The position numbers were made by a program, and so were the translations under genes. DNA of 64,000 nt from Deltaproteobacteria bacterium. Its GTDB lineage: Bacteria; Myxococcota_A; Polyangia; Polyangiales; JADJMO01. The notes under the pieces are model-generated. The model had not been told where the DNA came from and searched no databases. It saw only the letters and a list, made by a program, of their open reading frames with translations. This document shows positions 8,990 through 19,925 of this stretch, piece after piece. The DNA lies in contig JANYDK010000121.1 of the NCBI GenBank assembly GCA_025363655.1, positions 62,001-126,000 of the forward strand, given 5' to 3'. Positions within the stretch are counted from its first letter, which is position 1. Every line of letters begins with the position of its first letter.

Positions 8990-9854
8990 TGGTTCGACCT
9001 TCCCTGATTTCGCGCATCAAGCGCTGGCTCGGCGCCAGCAAGCCGCGCAAGCTCGTCCTCGTCGGCGGCTTCGCGATGGCGACGCTCGCCGTGACCTCGT
9101 TCGCCGTCGCGCAAGAGCCGGCTCCGGGCGCGGCCCCGACTGCTGCTCCTGCTCCTGCCGGTCCGGCCGCACATGAAGGTGCGCCTGGCGCGCCCGCTGC
9201 GGAAGGCAAGCACGAAGGCGAAGGCCACGAAGCCGCCGAGGGTCACGAGAGTGGCCACCACGGCATCGAGCCCTTCAACTTCGCCGACTTCGATCGCTAC
9301 AAGAAGGAGAAGGAGGAGGTCGACGCCAAGAAGCGCGATGCCGCCGTCACTCCTTACATCTACGTCCTCATCAACGCGCTGGTGCTCTTCGCGCTCTATT
9401 ACTACCTCGGTCGCAAGCCGATCATGGCGGGCCTGAAGGCGCGCCGTGACGCGGTGGCCAAGGAGCTCGACGAGGCTGCGCAGATCAAGGCCGAGGCCAA
9501 GGCGAAGCTCGAAGAGTACTCGAACAAGCTGAAGAAGCTCGGCGACGAGCTCGAGCGCATGAAGGCCGAGCTCACCCTCGCCGGCGAGAAAGATCGCGAC
9601 CGCATCGTCAAAGAGGCGGAAGAGAAGGCCGAGCGGATGCGCAAGGACGCGCAGTTCCTCATCGAGCAAGAGGTCAAGCAGCTCCGCATCGACATGCTGA
9701 AGCACGCGGTCTTGGCCTCGTCCGCCGCCGCCGAGCAGGTCCTCAAGAGCAAGCTCTCGTCGGCCGATCACGATCGTCTCGCCAACGAGTATCTCGGGCA
9801 GCTCGCCGCGCTCCCCGAGCCGGGCGCCAAGGGTGCCATGAAGGGAGGCGCCTC

Positions 9855-9858
<4 letters not shown>
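8989..9858 (+). CDS. atpF: ATP synthase F0 subunit b with signal-peptide-like, His-rich N-terminal extension
   Basis: A 289-residue second b subunit, much longer than the usual 155-170. Residues 1-41 look like a signal peptide (basic n-region, hydrophobic core, AVA before Gln42). Residues 42-95 are Ala/Pro/Gly/His-rich (GHEAAEGHESGHHG). The membrane helix is at about 121-141 (PYIYVLINALVLFALYYYLG), followed by a coiled coil to about 260. With cleavage, the His-rich part would lie outside the cytoplasmic membrane, matching normal b topology. The start is ATG 8989, overlapping the upstream stop; the preceding in-frame GTG would add one residue. It overlaps atpH by 4 nt (ATGA). Confidence 0.85.
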
Positions 9859-12186
<2,328 letters not shown>

Positions 12187-12192
12187 TCCCCG

Positions 12193-13131
12193 ATGCCGTC
12201 CCTCAAGGCGATTCGCAAGCGCATCTCCAGCGTCAAATCGACGCAGAAGATCACGCGCGCGATGAAGATGGTCGCCGCTGCACGCCTCCGTCGCGCGCAG
12301 CAGCGCATCACCGAGCTCCGTCCCTTCGCGAAGAAGACGGCCGAGGTGCTGCGTAGCGTCGCTTCACGCATCGACGAGGGAGAGGCGATTCATCCGCTCC
12401 TCGCGCGACGTGAAGAGAAGTCGATCGTCATCGTCGTCATCTCCAGCGACCGCGGTCTCGCCGGTGGCTTCAACTCCAACGTCAACCGGGCCACCGAGCG
12501 ACAAATTCGCGAGTGGCAGGCCGAGGGGAAAGAGGTCTCGCTCGTCACCGTCGGACGCAAGGCGCGCGACTTCTTCCGTCGTCGCAACGTCGAAATCGCC
12601 ATGGAAATCGGCGGCGTGAACGAGAAGATCAACATCGAGAAGACCGACGAGATCGCCGCCAAGTTCATCGACCTCTATCTCGGTCAAGCGAACACCGGCC
12701 TGAAAGAGGGCCTGCACGGCGAGACCGACGAGGCCGTCCGCGAGCCTGCCATGGGCAAGCGCTACGACGCCCTCTACCTCGTCTACAACGAGTTCAAGTC
12801 GGCGATGACGCAGAAGGTGCAGATCGATCGCCTTCTGCCGATCGCCGAAGAGAGCGACGACACGTCGACGACGCAGGAGTTCCTCTACGAGCCGAACCGC
12901 AAGGCGCTGCTCGACAACATCCTCCCGCTCTACGTGCAGATCACGGTCTTCCGTGCGCTGCTCGAGTCGGTGGCGAGCTTCTTCGGCGCGCAGATGACGG
13001 CGATGGACTCGGCGACGAACAACGCCAAGGACATGATCGGCAAGCTCACGCTCGTCTACAACCGAGCCCGCCAAGCCGCGATCACCAAGGAGCTCATGGA
13101 GATCATCGGCGGCGCCGAGGCCTTGAAATAG
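12193..13131 (+). CDS. atpG: ATP synthase F1 subunit gamma
   Basis: A 312-residue rotor shaft subunit. The N-terminal helix is canonical (IRKRISSVKSTQKITRAMKM), as is the C-terminal helix (NAKDMIGKLTLVYNRARQAA ending ITKELMEIIGGAEAL). The middle Rossmann-like region is slightly longer than the usual 285-290 total. It begins 6 bp after atpA. The operon stops here: atpD (beta) and atpC (epsilon), normally next, are absent, and a structured repeat lies 15 bp after the stop. Confidence 0.96.
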   Translation: MPSLKAIRKRISSVKSTQKITRAMKMVAAARLRRAQQRITELRPFAKKTAEVLRSVASRIDEGEAIHPLLARREEKSIVIVVISSDRGLAGGFNSNVNRATERQIREWQAEGKEVSLVTVGRKARDFFRRRNVEIAMEIGGVNEKINIEKTDEIAAKFIDLYLGQANTGLKEGLHGETDEAVREPAMGKRYDALYLVYNEFKSAMTQKVQIDRLLPIAEESDDTSTTQEFLYEPNRKALLDNILPLYVQITVFRALLESVASFFGAQMTAMDSATNNAKDMIGKLTLVYNRARQAAITKELMEIIGGAEALK

Positions 13132-13146
13132 GGGCTTTTCTCTTCT

Positions 13147-13216
13147 CGTTTCGCCAAAGGTTGCTACGCAACTTTGGCCGCTTCGGTCAATCTCGCTCCG
13201 CTCGGTTGCCGAAGCC
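13147..13216 (+). repeat. 70-bp two-hairpin dispersed repeat, copy 1
   Basis: This sequence matches 41186-41255 at 68 of 70 positions. It folds as two hairpins. The first pairs CCAAAGGTTGC with GCAACTTTGG (one bulged base, three-base TAC loop). The second pairs GCTTCGG with CCGAAGC around an inner CAATC/GGTTG helix. It starts 15 bp after the atpG stop. REP/BIME-like elements sit in the same 3' positions. There is no T-tract, so it is not a standard intrinsic terminator, though it could stabilise or attenuate the message. Confidence 0.75.
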
Positions 13217-13257
13217 TTCCGGAATGAACGTCGCCCGCTGCCTGTTGGTCGCGGGCG

Positions 13258-14451
13258 ATGTCTTTTTTGCGCGCCCTCGTCCGGTTGCATGGTCGCGCCT
13301 TCGCCGAGCACGCGGCGCCGCTCCTCCTCGCGCTGATGCTCGGCGGTGCCATCCTCCTCGGTCCGAATGGGCTCGACCCACGGACGGTCGCGAGCGAGAT
13401 GACGCATCGTCCGTTCTTGCGCGTGGCGATGGCGATCGTCTTCGGCATCTTCGCGCGTCCGGCGACGCAGGCGCTGATTCTGCCGCCGGGGTCGACCTGG
13501 ATTCGCAGCGCGCCGATTCGTCTCGGCGTCGTTCGCCTCGTCAGCGCCGGCTTCGTCCTCGTCGTCCACGCGCCCTTCGTGGCCCTCGCCGCTTCGGGCC
13601 GTGACGTCGTCCTCGCCCTCACCGTCGGCAGCCTCTCGGTGGCCATCGCCTGCGCACGTTGGCGGGGGCTCGAGCTGATCACGCTGGCCTTCACGCTCCT
13701 CGCCGCCTTCGCTCGCGCGAGGCCAGCCGTCGCCGTGATGGTGCCTCTCACCTGCACCGCGCTCACGTTTTCCAGTGCATTTCGTCGCGCACCGGAGCGG
13801 ACCCGGCGAGTCATCGGCGTGCGTTTGCGCTGGCCGCCGATCGTCGCGGTCCTCCTCACGCATCTGATCGGCCTCGTGCGCATCGAGGGCTCGCGTCTCT
13901 CGCGCACGCTCGCCGGCGTGTTCGTCATCGCCTTCTTCGGGGCGACGGTGGTCGGGAGCGACGGGCGCATCGATCCCGTCGGCGCCATTCTCGCCATCGT
14001 CGGCGTCGCCTCGGCGCTCACCTTGGCGATGCTCGGGCGTGCGATCGGTCGCGCGCGTCGTCGAATCGCCGTCTGGCTCCGGGCGAGCGGGCGTTCGGTG
14101 CGCACCGCCTTCGTCGTCGCTTCGCTCGTGCAGGCGCTTCCGCCTCTCGTCGCGGCGGCGCTCTTCGTCGGGCTCCGCGTGCGGGCCGGGGCCGAGCTTC
14201 CGTGGTCGCGGCTCGTTCCCATCGCGCTCTTCTCGGCCCTCTCGGTGGCGATGGCCGGACTGCGCGTCGAAGACCTCCTCCTGCGTCGCCAGCGTGACGG
14301 TGCCCTTCTCTGGGTGCTCGTCTCCGTCGCCTTCGCGGGCCTCATGTGCGGCCTCGCCGCGTCGCCGAGTGTCGCCGTCGTCGTCCTCACGCTGCTCGCC
14401 ACCGTCGCGCTCGTGATGCGCGATCAGGAGGTGCCCGTTGCCCGTGCTTGA
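13258..14451 (+). CDS. polytopic membrane protein, probable ABC permease
   Basis: This 397-residue protein is almost entirely hydrophobic helices, about ten segments (for example PLLLALMLGGAILLG, FVLVVHAPFVALAA, VAVVVLTLLATVALVM) separated by Arg-rich loops. I recognise no named family. Its 3' end overlaps the ABC ATPase gene by 14 bp, so the two are almost certainly one transporter, with this as the membrane half. The ATG at 13258 is the first in-frame start; no good ribosome-binding site precedes it. The substrate is unknown. Confidence 0.65.
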   Translation: MSFLRALVRLHGRAFAEHAAPLLLALMLGGAILLGPNGLDPRTVASEMTHRPFLRVAMAIVFGIFARPATQALILPPGSTWIRSAPIRLGVVRLVSAGFVLVVHAPFVALAASGRDVVLALTVGSLSVAIACARWRGLELITLAFTLLAAFARARPAVAVMVPLTCTALTFSSAFRRAPERTRRVIGVRLRWPPIVAVLLTHLIGLVRIEGSRLSRTLAGVFVIAFFGATVVGSDGRIDPVGAILAIVGVASALTLAMLGRAIGRARRRIAVWLRASGRSVRTAFVVASLVQALPPLVAAALFVGLRVRAGAELPWSRLVPIALFSALSVAMAGLRVEDLLLRRQRDGALLWVLVSVAFAGLMCGLAASPSVAVVVLTLLATVALVMRDQEVPVARA

Positions 14452-15067
14452 AGCCAGAGGCGTCACCAAGAAATTCGGCGCAGAAACGATACTCGCGGGT
14501 ATCGATTTGTCGATCGACGAGGGCCAGGCCTGCGTCCTCAGCGGCGCGAACGGAGCGGGAAAATCCACGCTCTTCGACGTCGTCGCCGGCATCCTCGAGC
14601 CCGACGCCGGCGAGGTGCACATCTGTGGCACGTCTCGAAAGAAGCGTCGCGAAGCCCTCGTGCACGTCGGCTACGCGCCCTCCAACGCCGCGCTCCCCGA
14701 CGGCCTCACGGTCCACGAAGCCACCGAGCTCGTCGCTTCGTTGCGTGGCTCGCGAGATCGACGTGCGCTCGAAGCGCTCGAGGCCATTTGGGGCATCCGC
14801 GCATTTCTCGATTCGCCCCTGGCGGTGCTCTCGCTCGGGCAGAGGCGACGCTTGATGCTCATGCTCTCCGAGCTGGGAAACCCCAAGCTGCGCCTCCTCG
14901 ACGAGCCGACGGTGGGCCTCGATGCCGCGGGGAGAGAGCTGCTCCTTCGTCGGCTGCAGGCGCATCTCGACGCGGGCGGGGCCGCGTTGATCGCGAGTCA
15001 CGAGACCGAGGTGGCCGAGCGCGTGGGGGCGACGCGGCGGGTGATGGTCGGGGGAAAGATCGAGTAG
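14438..15067 (+). CDS. ABC transporter ATP-binding protein
   Basis: A 209-residue ATPase with Walker A (SGANGAGKST), a signature-like SLGQRRRLMLML (in place of LSGGQ), Walker B (LRLLDEPTVGLD) and a switch His (ASHETE). The start is TTG 14438, decided by a full AGGAGGTG Shine-Dalgarno at 14426-14433 inside the end of the upstream gene. The ATPase is short and resembles single-domain exporters such as the CcmA type. It would energise the membrane protein encoded just upstream. The signature starts SLGQ rather than LSGGQ, within the variation seen in this family. Confidence 0.9.
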   Translation: MPVLEARGVTKKFGAETILAGIDLSIDEGQACVLSGANGAGKSTLFDVVAGILEPDAGEVHICGTSRKKRREALVHVGYAPSNAALPDGLTVHEATELVASLRGSRDRRALEALEAIWGIRAFLDSPLAVLSLGQRRRLMLMLSELGNPKLRLLDEPTVGLDAAGRELLLRRLQAHLDAGGAALIASHETEVAERVGATRRVMVGGKIE

Positions 15068-15082
15068 CAGGCGCAGGCGCCT

Positions 15083-15439
15083 CTACTTCTTCCCTTCCTC
15101 CAACATCCACGTGGCCACCGCTCGCAAGTCCTCCTCCATCAGGTGCCCGAAACTAGGCATCTGCGTCATGTCCTTGCGCTTCCTGCCCGGAGCCTTCGCC
15201 CACTTCACCACGCCGTCGACGTCGGTGCCGTAAATTCCAGCGATTTCGTGCAGCGATGGACCGATCGTCGTGACCTTGGCGGCGTGACATTGCGCACAGC
15301 GCATCTCGTACACGCGATGACCGTCGGGCGGCTCGGGCGGCCCCGCATCGCGGCGACAACCAGCGACGCCCCCGAGCGCGAGTGACGCGGCCGAGACCGA
15401 CCCAATCACGAGAACGACGAACGACGGCCGAGACGACAC
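15083..15439 (-). CDS. c-type cytochrome lipoprotein
   Basis: A protein of about 118 residues. A signal sequence ends in GGVAGC (lipobox, Cys28), a short Pro-rich linker follows, and then a class I cytochrome c domain with haem site CAQCH (48-52) and a likely axial Met in MTQMPSF. The GTG at 15439 is chosen because it gives a clean signal peptide; an ATG at 15505 would add 22 residues ahead of it. It should be a small electron carrier anchored to a periplasm-facing membrane. It converges on the ABC ATPase gene with a 15-bp gap. No oxidase or reductase gene is adjacent, so its partner is unknown. Confidence 0.8.
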   Translation of the reverse strand: MSSRPSFVVLVIGSVSAASLALGGVAGCRRDAGPPEPPDGHRVYEMRCAQCHAAKVTTIGPSLHEIAGIYGTDVDGVVKWAKAPGRKRKDMTQMPSFGHLMEEDLRAVATWMLEEGKK

Positions 15440-15520
15440 GCAGGAACGATGGCGATCATTTTCGCGGAGGGGAAGCGAAGCGCACGCTTGCGCCCGCGCC
15501 CGCACCCACGTTCGCGCTCG

Positions 15521-16459
15521 TCACGCCTTGCTCGTCACCGCCGCCTTCTTCACCGCCGCATTCGCCAACCCCTCAATCACCCTCCTCAAAAACCCAAACC
15601 CCTCATCCCCCTCCAGCGCCCGCGGCCAAAGCATCTCCATCCCACTGTTCGGAAACTCCAGCGGCAACTTCGCGGTGCGCAGATGTGGATGCTGCTTCAG
15701 CAACGTCATCGCCACGATCGCCGGCACCGTCGCGACGAGGGAGCTGCCCTCGACGATGGCGCCGATGCCGTGAAAGCTCGCGACCGAGCAGCGGACGCGT
15801 CGCTGCTTGCCGAAGGAGTCCTCGATCACGCCGCGTAAATCGCCGTTGTAGGAGACGATGACGTGATCGCGCGCGAGGTAGCTGCGTTCGCTCGGATGGC
15901 GGCCGAGCTTCGTCAGGCGGGGATCGAAGAGGCAGACGAAGCCGCCGGAGAAGAGGGTGCGGCGGACGATCGATGGGGGGAGATCGTCGGCGACGGTGAT
16001 GGCGAGGTCGATGCGGCGGGTGACGAGGGCGTCGGCGACGGTGCGGAATTGTACGGGGACGGCGATGAGGCGCATCCGCGGTGCTTCCTTCTCGAGCACG
16101 CGGAGGAGGCCGGGGAGGAGCCAGGATTCGGCGGAGTCGGCGAGGCCGATGCGGAGGATGCGGTCGCTCGTCTTGGGGTCGAAGCGCTCGGGCGAGAGGG
16201 CGGCGTCGGTCATCGCTTGGAGGTGCGGCCGGACGTCGGCGACGAGACGGGCGCCGCGGGCGGTGAGCGCGAGGCCTCGTCCGCGCCGCACGAAGAGCGC
16301 TGCGCCGAGCGTGGTGGTCAGTCGCCGCAAGGCAGCGCTGATGGCAGGCTGGGTGAGATAGAGCTGCGCTGCGGCTTGCGTCACCGAGCCCACGTCGGCG
16401 ACGGTGACGAGCACGCGGAGGAGGTTGAGGTCGAGGTCCCTCGCATAAACGCTCTTCAT
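15521..16459 (-). CDS. LysR-family transcriptional regulator
   Basis: A 312-residue LysR regulator. The N-terminal winged helix-turn-helix is clear (DLNLLRVLVTVADVGSVTQA, LTQPAISAALRRL at about 10-50), and the C-terminal part is a periplasmic-binding-protein-like effector domain. It is divergent from the aldo/keto reductase gene with 70 bp between start codons. Such an arrangement normally means it controls that gene and itself. The inducer cannot be predicted. An inverted repeat overlapping its start codon is a plausible operator. Confidence 0.92.
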   Translation of the reverse strand: MKSVYARDLDLNLLRVLVTVADVGSVTQAAAQLYLTQPAISAALRRLTTTLGAALFVRRGRGLALTARGARLVADVRPHLQAMTDAALSPERFDPKTSDRILRIGLADSAESWLLPGLLRVLEKEAPRMRLIAVPVQFRTVADALVTRRIDLAITVADDLPPSIVRRTLFSGGFVCLFDPRLTKLGRHPSERSYLARDHVIVSYNGDLRGVIEDSFGKQRRVRCSVASFHGIGAIVEGSSLVATVPAIVAMTLLKQHPHLRTAKLPLEFPNSGMEMLWPRALEGDEGFGFLRRVIEGLANAAVKKAAVTSKA

Positions 16460-16485
16460 GAGTCGTATGTAGCCTATTCACTCAT
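16458..16485. promoter_or_regulatory. candidate LysR operator
   Basis: ATGAGT (16458-16463) and ACTCAT (16480-16485) are exact 6-bp inverted repeats separated by 16 bp, in the 70-bp gap between the divergent lysR-type and aldo/keto reductase genes. The left arm overlaps the lysR start codon, which would suit autorepression. Spacing and symmetry fit a LysR-type site, but no second example confirms it. Confidence 0.4.
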
Positions 16486-16529
16486 CTTTTGATTCATCGA
16501 GACGTAGGTTGTCGGTCGGAGGTGACGCC

Positions 16530-17510
16530 ATGAAGACGACGAAGCTTGGAAAAACGGGTCCGCAGGTGTCGGTGGTGGGGCTCGGCTGCATGAGCATGGG
16601 CAACGCCGGGATGTACGGCTCTTCGACCGAGGACGAAGGGATTCGCACCATCCACGAAGCGATCGATCGCGGCGTGACGCTCCTCGACACTGGCGACTTC
16701 TACGGGATGGGCGACAACGAGATGCTCATCGGTCGCGCGCTCGCCGGCGGGCGTCGCGACAAGGTACAAGTCTCGGTGAAGTTCGGCGGCATGCGCGATC
16801 CGGCCGGCCAGTTCATCGGCCTCGACATGCGACCGGTGGCGGTGAAGAACTTCCTCGCCTACAGCCTTAAGCGCCTCGGGGTCGATCACATCGACATCTA
16901 TCGTCCGGCGCGGCTCGATCCGACGGTGCCCATCGAAGAGACCATCGGCACCATCGCCGACCTCATCAAGGCCGGCTACGTGCGTCACATCGGGCTCTCG
17001 GAGATGGGCGTTCAGACGATTCGTCGCGCGCACGCGGTGCATCCAATCGTCGATTTGCAAATCGAATACTCGATCGCGAGCCGCTCGCCCGAGGACAAGA
17101 TCTTCCCCGTGCTCCACGAGCTCGGCATCAGCGCCACGCTCTATGGCGTGCTCTCACGCGGGCTCCTCAGCGGCAGCAAACCGACCGGTCCGAAAGACTT
17201 TCGCAATCATTTGCCGCGATTTGCCGGAGAAGCGGGGAAGGAGAACGGAGCGCTCGTCGCTTCGCTCAAGCTCTTTGCCGAGAAGCTCGGGAGGTCGCCG
17301 GCGCAGGTGTGCGTCGCGTGGGCGCTGGCGAAGGAGCCGAAGCTGGTGCCCATCCTCGGTGCGCGCAAACCGTCGCAGCTCGATGCCTTCGACGTGTCTC
17401 CGCTCGATGCCGATCAGATGGGCGAGCTCGAGCGTCTGATTCCCAAGAACGCGTTCAAGGGAAGCCGCTACGCCGAAGAGCAGATGGCCCACCTCGACAG
17501 CGAGAAGTGA
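16530..17510 (+). CDS. aldo/keto reductase
   Basis: A 326-residue NADPH-dependent (beta/alpha)8-barrel reductase of the family acting on aldehydes and ketones. Asp53 and Tyr58 lie in LLDTGDFYGMGDNE and Lys84 in VSVKFG. The usual catalytic His (YQ-Q-HR-x-DP) is replaced by Ala127 in YRPARLDP, so the tetrad is incomplete. The C-terminal ILGARKPSQLD forms the NADP-binding end. ATG 16530 is chosen for its strong GGAGGTGA ribosome-binding site 7 bases upstream. It lies divergent from a LysR gene that probably regulates it, and its stop is one base from the convergent YcaQ-like gene. Confidence 0.9.
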   Translation: MKTTKLGKTGPQVSVVGLGCMSMGNAGMYGSSTEDEGIRTIHEAIDRGVTLLDTGDFYGMGDNEMLIGRALAGGRRDKVQVSVKFGGMRDPAGQFIGLDMRPVAVKNFLAYSLKRLGVDHIDIYRPARLDPTVPIEETIGTIADLIKAGYVRHIGLSEMGVQTIRRAHAVHPIVDLQIEYSIASRSPEDKIFPVLHELGISATLYGVLSRGLLSGSKPTGPKDFRNHLPRFAGEAGKENGALVASLKLFAEKLGRSPAQVCVAWALAKEPKLVPILGARKPSQLDAFDVSPLDADQMGELERLIPKNAFKGSRYAEEQMAHLDSEK

Positions 17511-17511
17511 G

Positions 17512-18744
17512 CTACCGCGTCGTCTTGGCCAGGGCGGCGGCGATCTTGCCCCGCCCGAAACGGACGTCGGTCGCGCCCACGTGTTCGGCGTAGGCGACGA
17601 CTGCGGCGCGAAATGAGCTGGAAAAATGGGCCTCGTCGAGATCGAAGCCCTGCTCGGTCCAGGCCGCGGCGAAAAGGAGTCGCTTCGTCTTCTTGTCGAA
17701 GCGCGGCTCGATACGGCCGACCAAACGATCGCCGAAGAGCATGGGGAGCACGTAGTAGCCGAAGGCGCGCTTCTCGACGGGCGTGTAGACCTCCCAGACG
17801 TAGTCGAAGCCGAAGAGGTCGCGGACGAGGCGGCGATCCCACATCAAGGGATCGAGCGGTGCGAGGAAGGTGACGGTCGGCTTCGCGCGGAGCTTCTTTC
17901 CGAGCTTCGTCGCGTCGAGGTGGGTGCGCTCGCTGGCGAGCACGTGACGCGTGCCCTTCACGCCTTCGACCGTCACCGGGACGAGGAGACCGCGATCGAT
18001 GAGGGTCGCCACGCGGCGTTTGCGATCGGCGGTCTTGCCGGTGCGGATGACGAGCTCGCCGCTGCCGCCTTCGCCCATCAGGCCGACGCCGCGATGACGG
18101 GAGAGGAGGCGATGGAGCTGGGCCTCCTCGTCGTCGACCTTCCGAGAGAGAATCGCCGTGGAAAATAGGCGTTCCATCAGGTGGTAGAAGCGCCTGCCGC
18201 CGGTGCGACGATGGATGCCGATGCGGCCGGTGACGAAGAGCGCGTCGAGGAGACGACGTGAGAGGGAGGTGGTGGTCCCCCAGTAGTCCTCGACCTTCTC
18301 GGTGCGATCGAAGGCATCGGCGGCGAGCGGACCTTCGCGTCCGAGGCGCTCGACGATGCCGGCGACCAGCTTCTCGTGCTGCGCGAGGATCTCTCGCGAA
18401 CGCGGGGTATCGCTCGGGCTCCAGGCGATGCGATGCAACGGCAGCTCGCTCACCGGGAGGATGTTGAGCGACTTGTTGTAGGCCTCGAAGAGCCGACGAT
18501 CGTCGCCATTTTCCGCGTAAAGAAGGCCGTCGAGGAGCTCGCGTCGGTAGCCGGCGAGGCGCGCGTGAAGCACCAGATCGTGGTTCTTCGCGCCGGGCAC
18601 GTCGAGCGGATCGAATTGGAGCGAGCCGAAGGTGTCGACCACCTGCATCACTCCTTCGGCGGTCGCCGGCAGCGCACGTGCGGGCGCGAGGAGGTGCCTT
18701 CGGACGAGAAAGCGACGAGCGTGCGCGGTGTCGAGGTGGAGCAT
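17512..18744 (-). CDS. YcaQ/AlkX-like DNA glycosylase (HTH_42 family)
   Basis: A 410-residue winged-helix protein of the family that includes E. coli YcaQ, an interstrand-crosslink and alkyl-base glycosylase. The N-terminus MLHLDTAHARRFLVRRHLL and the Q-phi-D motif in GSLQFDPLDV (Gln43, Asp45) match the YcaQ/AlkX branch, where these residues are catalytic. YWGTTTSL and the PLDPLMWDRRLVRDLF block are further family features. ATG 18744 is preferred because homology starts there. It is divergent from the DUF2156 gene. A role in repair of alkylated or crosslinked DNA is inferred from family. Confidence 0.85.
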   Translation of the reverse strand: MLHLDTAHARRFLVRRHLLAPARALPATAEGVMQVVDTFGSLQFDPLDVPGAKNHDLVLHARLAGYRRELLDGLLYAENGDDRRLFEAYNKSLNILPVSELPLHRIAWSPSDTPRSREILAQHEKLVAGIVERLGREGPLAADAFDRTEKVEDYWGTTTSLSRRLLDALFVTGRIGIHRRTGGRRFYHLMERLFSTAILSRKVDDEEAQLHRLLSRHRGVGLMGEGGSGELVIRTGKTADRKRRVATLIDRGLLVPVTVEGVKGTRHVLASERTHLDATKLGKKLRAKPTVTFLAPLDPLMWDRRLVRDLFGFDYVWEVYTPVEKRAFGYYVLPMLFGDRLVGRIEPRFDKKTKRLLFAAAWTEQGFDLDEAHFSSSFRAAVVAYAEHVGATDVRFGRGKIAAALAKTTR

Positions 18745-18815
18745 GACGAACGGACGAGGATACGCTGGCGGGCTGGCCGCTGGCAGTCGGGCCTGATATA
18801 TGGGCTCCCATTCGT

Positions 18816-19925
18816 TTGTCGAGCGAGCCGTCCACAATTTCCGCGGCGCTCGCCCTTCAGCCGTCGCCCGAAGCGCCCGAGGAGCGGCTGCTACGGCTCC
18901 TGCGCGCGTATGGTTGGAACTCGACGTCCTTCCAGACGCTCGAGCATGGCTATCGCTATTGGTTCGATCCCGAGCTCGACGCGGCGGTCGCCTACTGCGA
19001 CACCGGCTCGGCGTGGGTCGCGGCCGGGGCGCCGATTTGTGCAGAAAAAGAGCTCGGCGCGGTGGCCTCGCGTTTTTGCAGAGCCGCGGCGGCGCATCGG
19101 CGGCGCGTTGGTTTCTTCGGCATCGAAGAGCGCCTAGGAGTTGCGAGCGGGCTCCGCGTCACGCTCGTCGGTGAGCAGCCGGTGTGGGATCCGCGCCGCT
19201 TCGCCGAGCGCGTCGAGGGTGACCGCACGCTGCGAAGCCAGATTCGTCGCGCTCGGGCGAAAGGCGTGGAGACGCGCGTCGCGCAGCCGTCAGAGCTCGT
19301 CCTCGGGACGCCGCTGCGTGCCGCGCTCGACGTGGTGATCGACGCCTGGCTCGCCGATCGGAAGACGCCGCCGCTCGGTTTTCTCGTGCGCGTACAGCCC
19401 TTCGAGCACGCGGCCGAGCGGCGCTACGTCGTCGCGGTGCGCGAGGGTCGGCCGGTCGGTTTCGCGGTCGCGGTGCCCATCTATGCGCGCTCCGGTTGGC
19501 TCCTCGAAGATCTGCTGCGCACGCCCGAGGCGCCGAATGGGACCGCCGAGGCGATGGTCGATCGGATGATGCGCACGCTCGCCTCCGAAGGGAGCACCTA
19601 CGTCACGCTCGGCTTGTCGCCGCTGCGCGGTGCGGTGGCGCCGTGGCTCCGGCTCGTCGGCAAGTTGGCGCGTCCGCTCTATGATTTCAGCGGTCTGGCG
19701 GCCTTCAAATCCAAGCTCAGGCCCGATCGATGGGACGCGATCTACGTGGCGCATCCGCGTCGGACCTCGAGCGTGCGCGTCCTGCTCGACGGCCTCGGCG
19801 CCTTCACCGGCGGGCTCTTTCGTTTCACGCTGCGGGTGATCGCCAGGCGAATCGCCGAGCGGCGTGACGTGCGTCCGCGTCTCAGTCTCCGAGCGCCTTC
19901 TTCGCCGCCGCGAATGCGCGGTTGA
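18816..19925 (+). CDS. DUF2156 (MprF-type acyltransferase domain) protein
   Basis: A 369-residue soluble protein resembling the C-terminal GNAT-like domain of MprF/LysX phosphatidylglycerol lysyltransferases. RSQIRRARAKGVETRVA, WLADRKTPPLGFLV and the terminal YDFSGLAAFKSKLRPDRWDA are characteristic. The membrane flippase part of MprF is missing, so this is the catalytic domain alone, probably transferring an aminoacyl or acyl group; the substrate is not predictable. The start is a TTG at 18816 and is uncertain. The last 44 bp overlap the convergent J-domain gene, where its Arg/Pro-rich tail is probably not conserved. Confidence 0.78.
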   Translation: MSSEPSTISAALALQPSPEAPEERLLRLLRAYGWNSTSFQTLEHGYRYWFDPELDAAVAYCDTGSAWVAAGAPICAEKELGAVASRFCRAAAAHRRRVGFFGIEERLGVASGLRVTLVGEQPVWDPRRFAERVEGDRTLRSQIRRARAKGVETRVAQPSELVLGTPLRAALDVVIDAWLADRKTPPLGFLVRVQPFEHAAERRYVVAVREGRPVGFAVAVPIYARSGWLLEDLLRTPEAPNGTAEAMVDRMMRTLASEGSTYVTLGLSPLRGAVAPWLRLVGKLARPLYDFSGLAAFKSKLRPDRWDAIYVAHPRRTSSVRVLLDGLGAFTGGLFRFTLRVIARRIAERRDVRPRLSLRAPSSPPRMRG

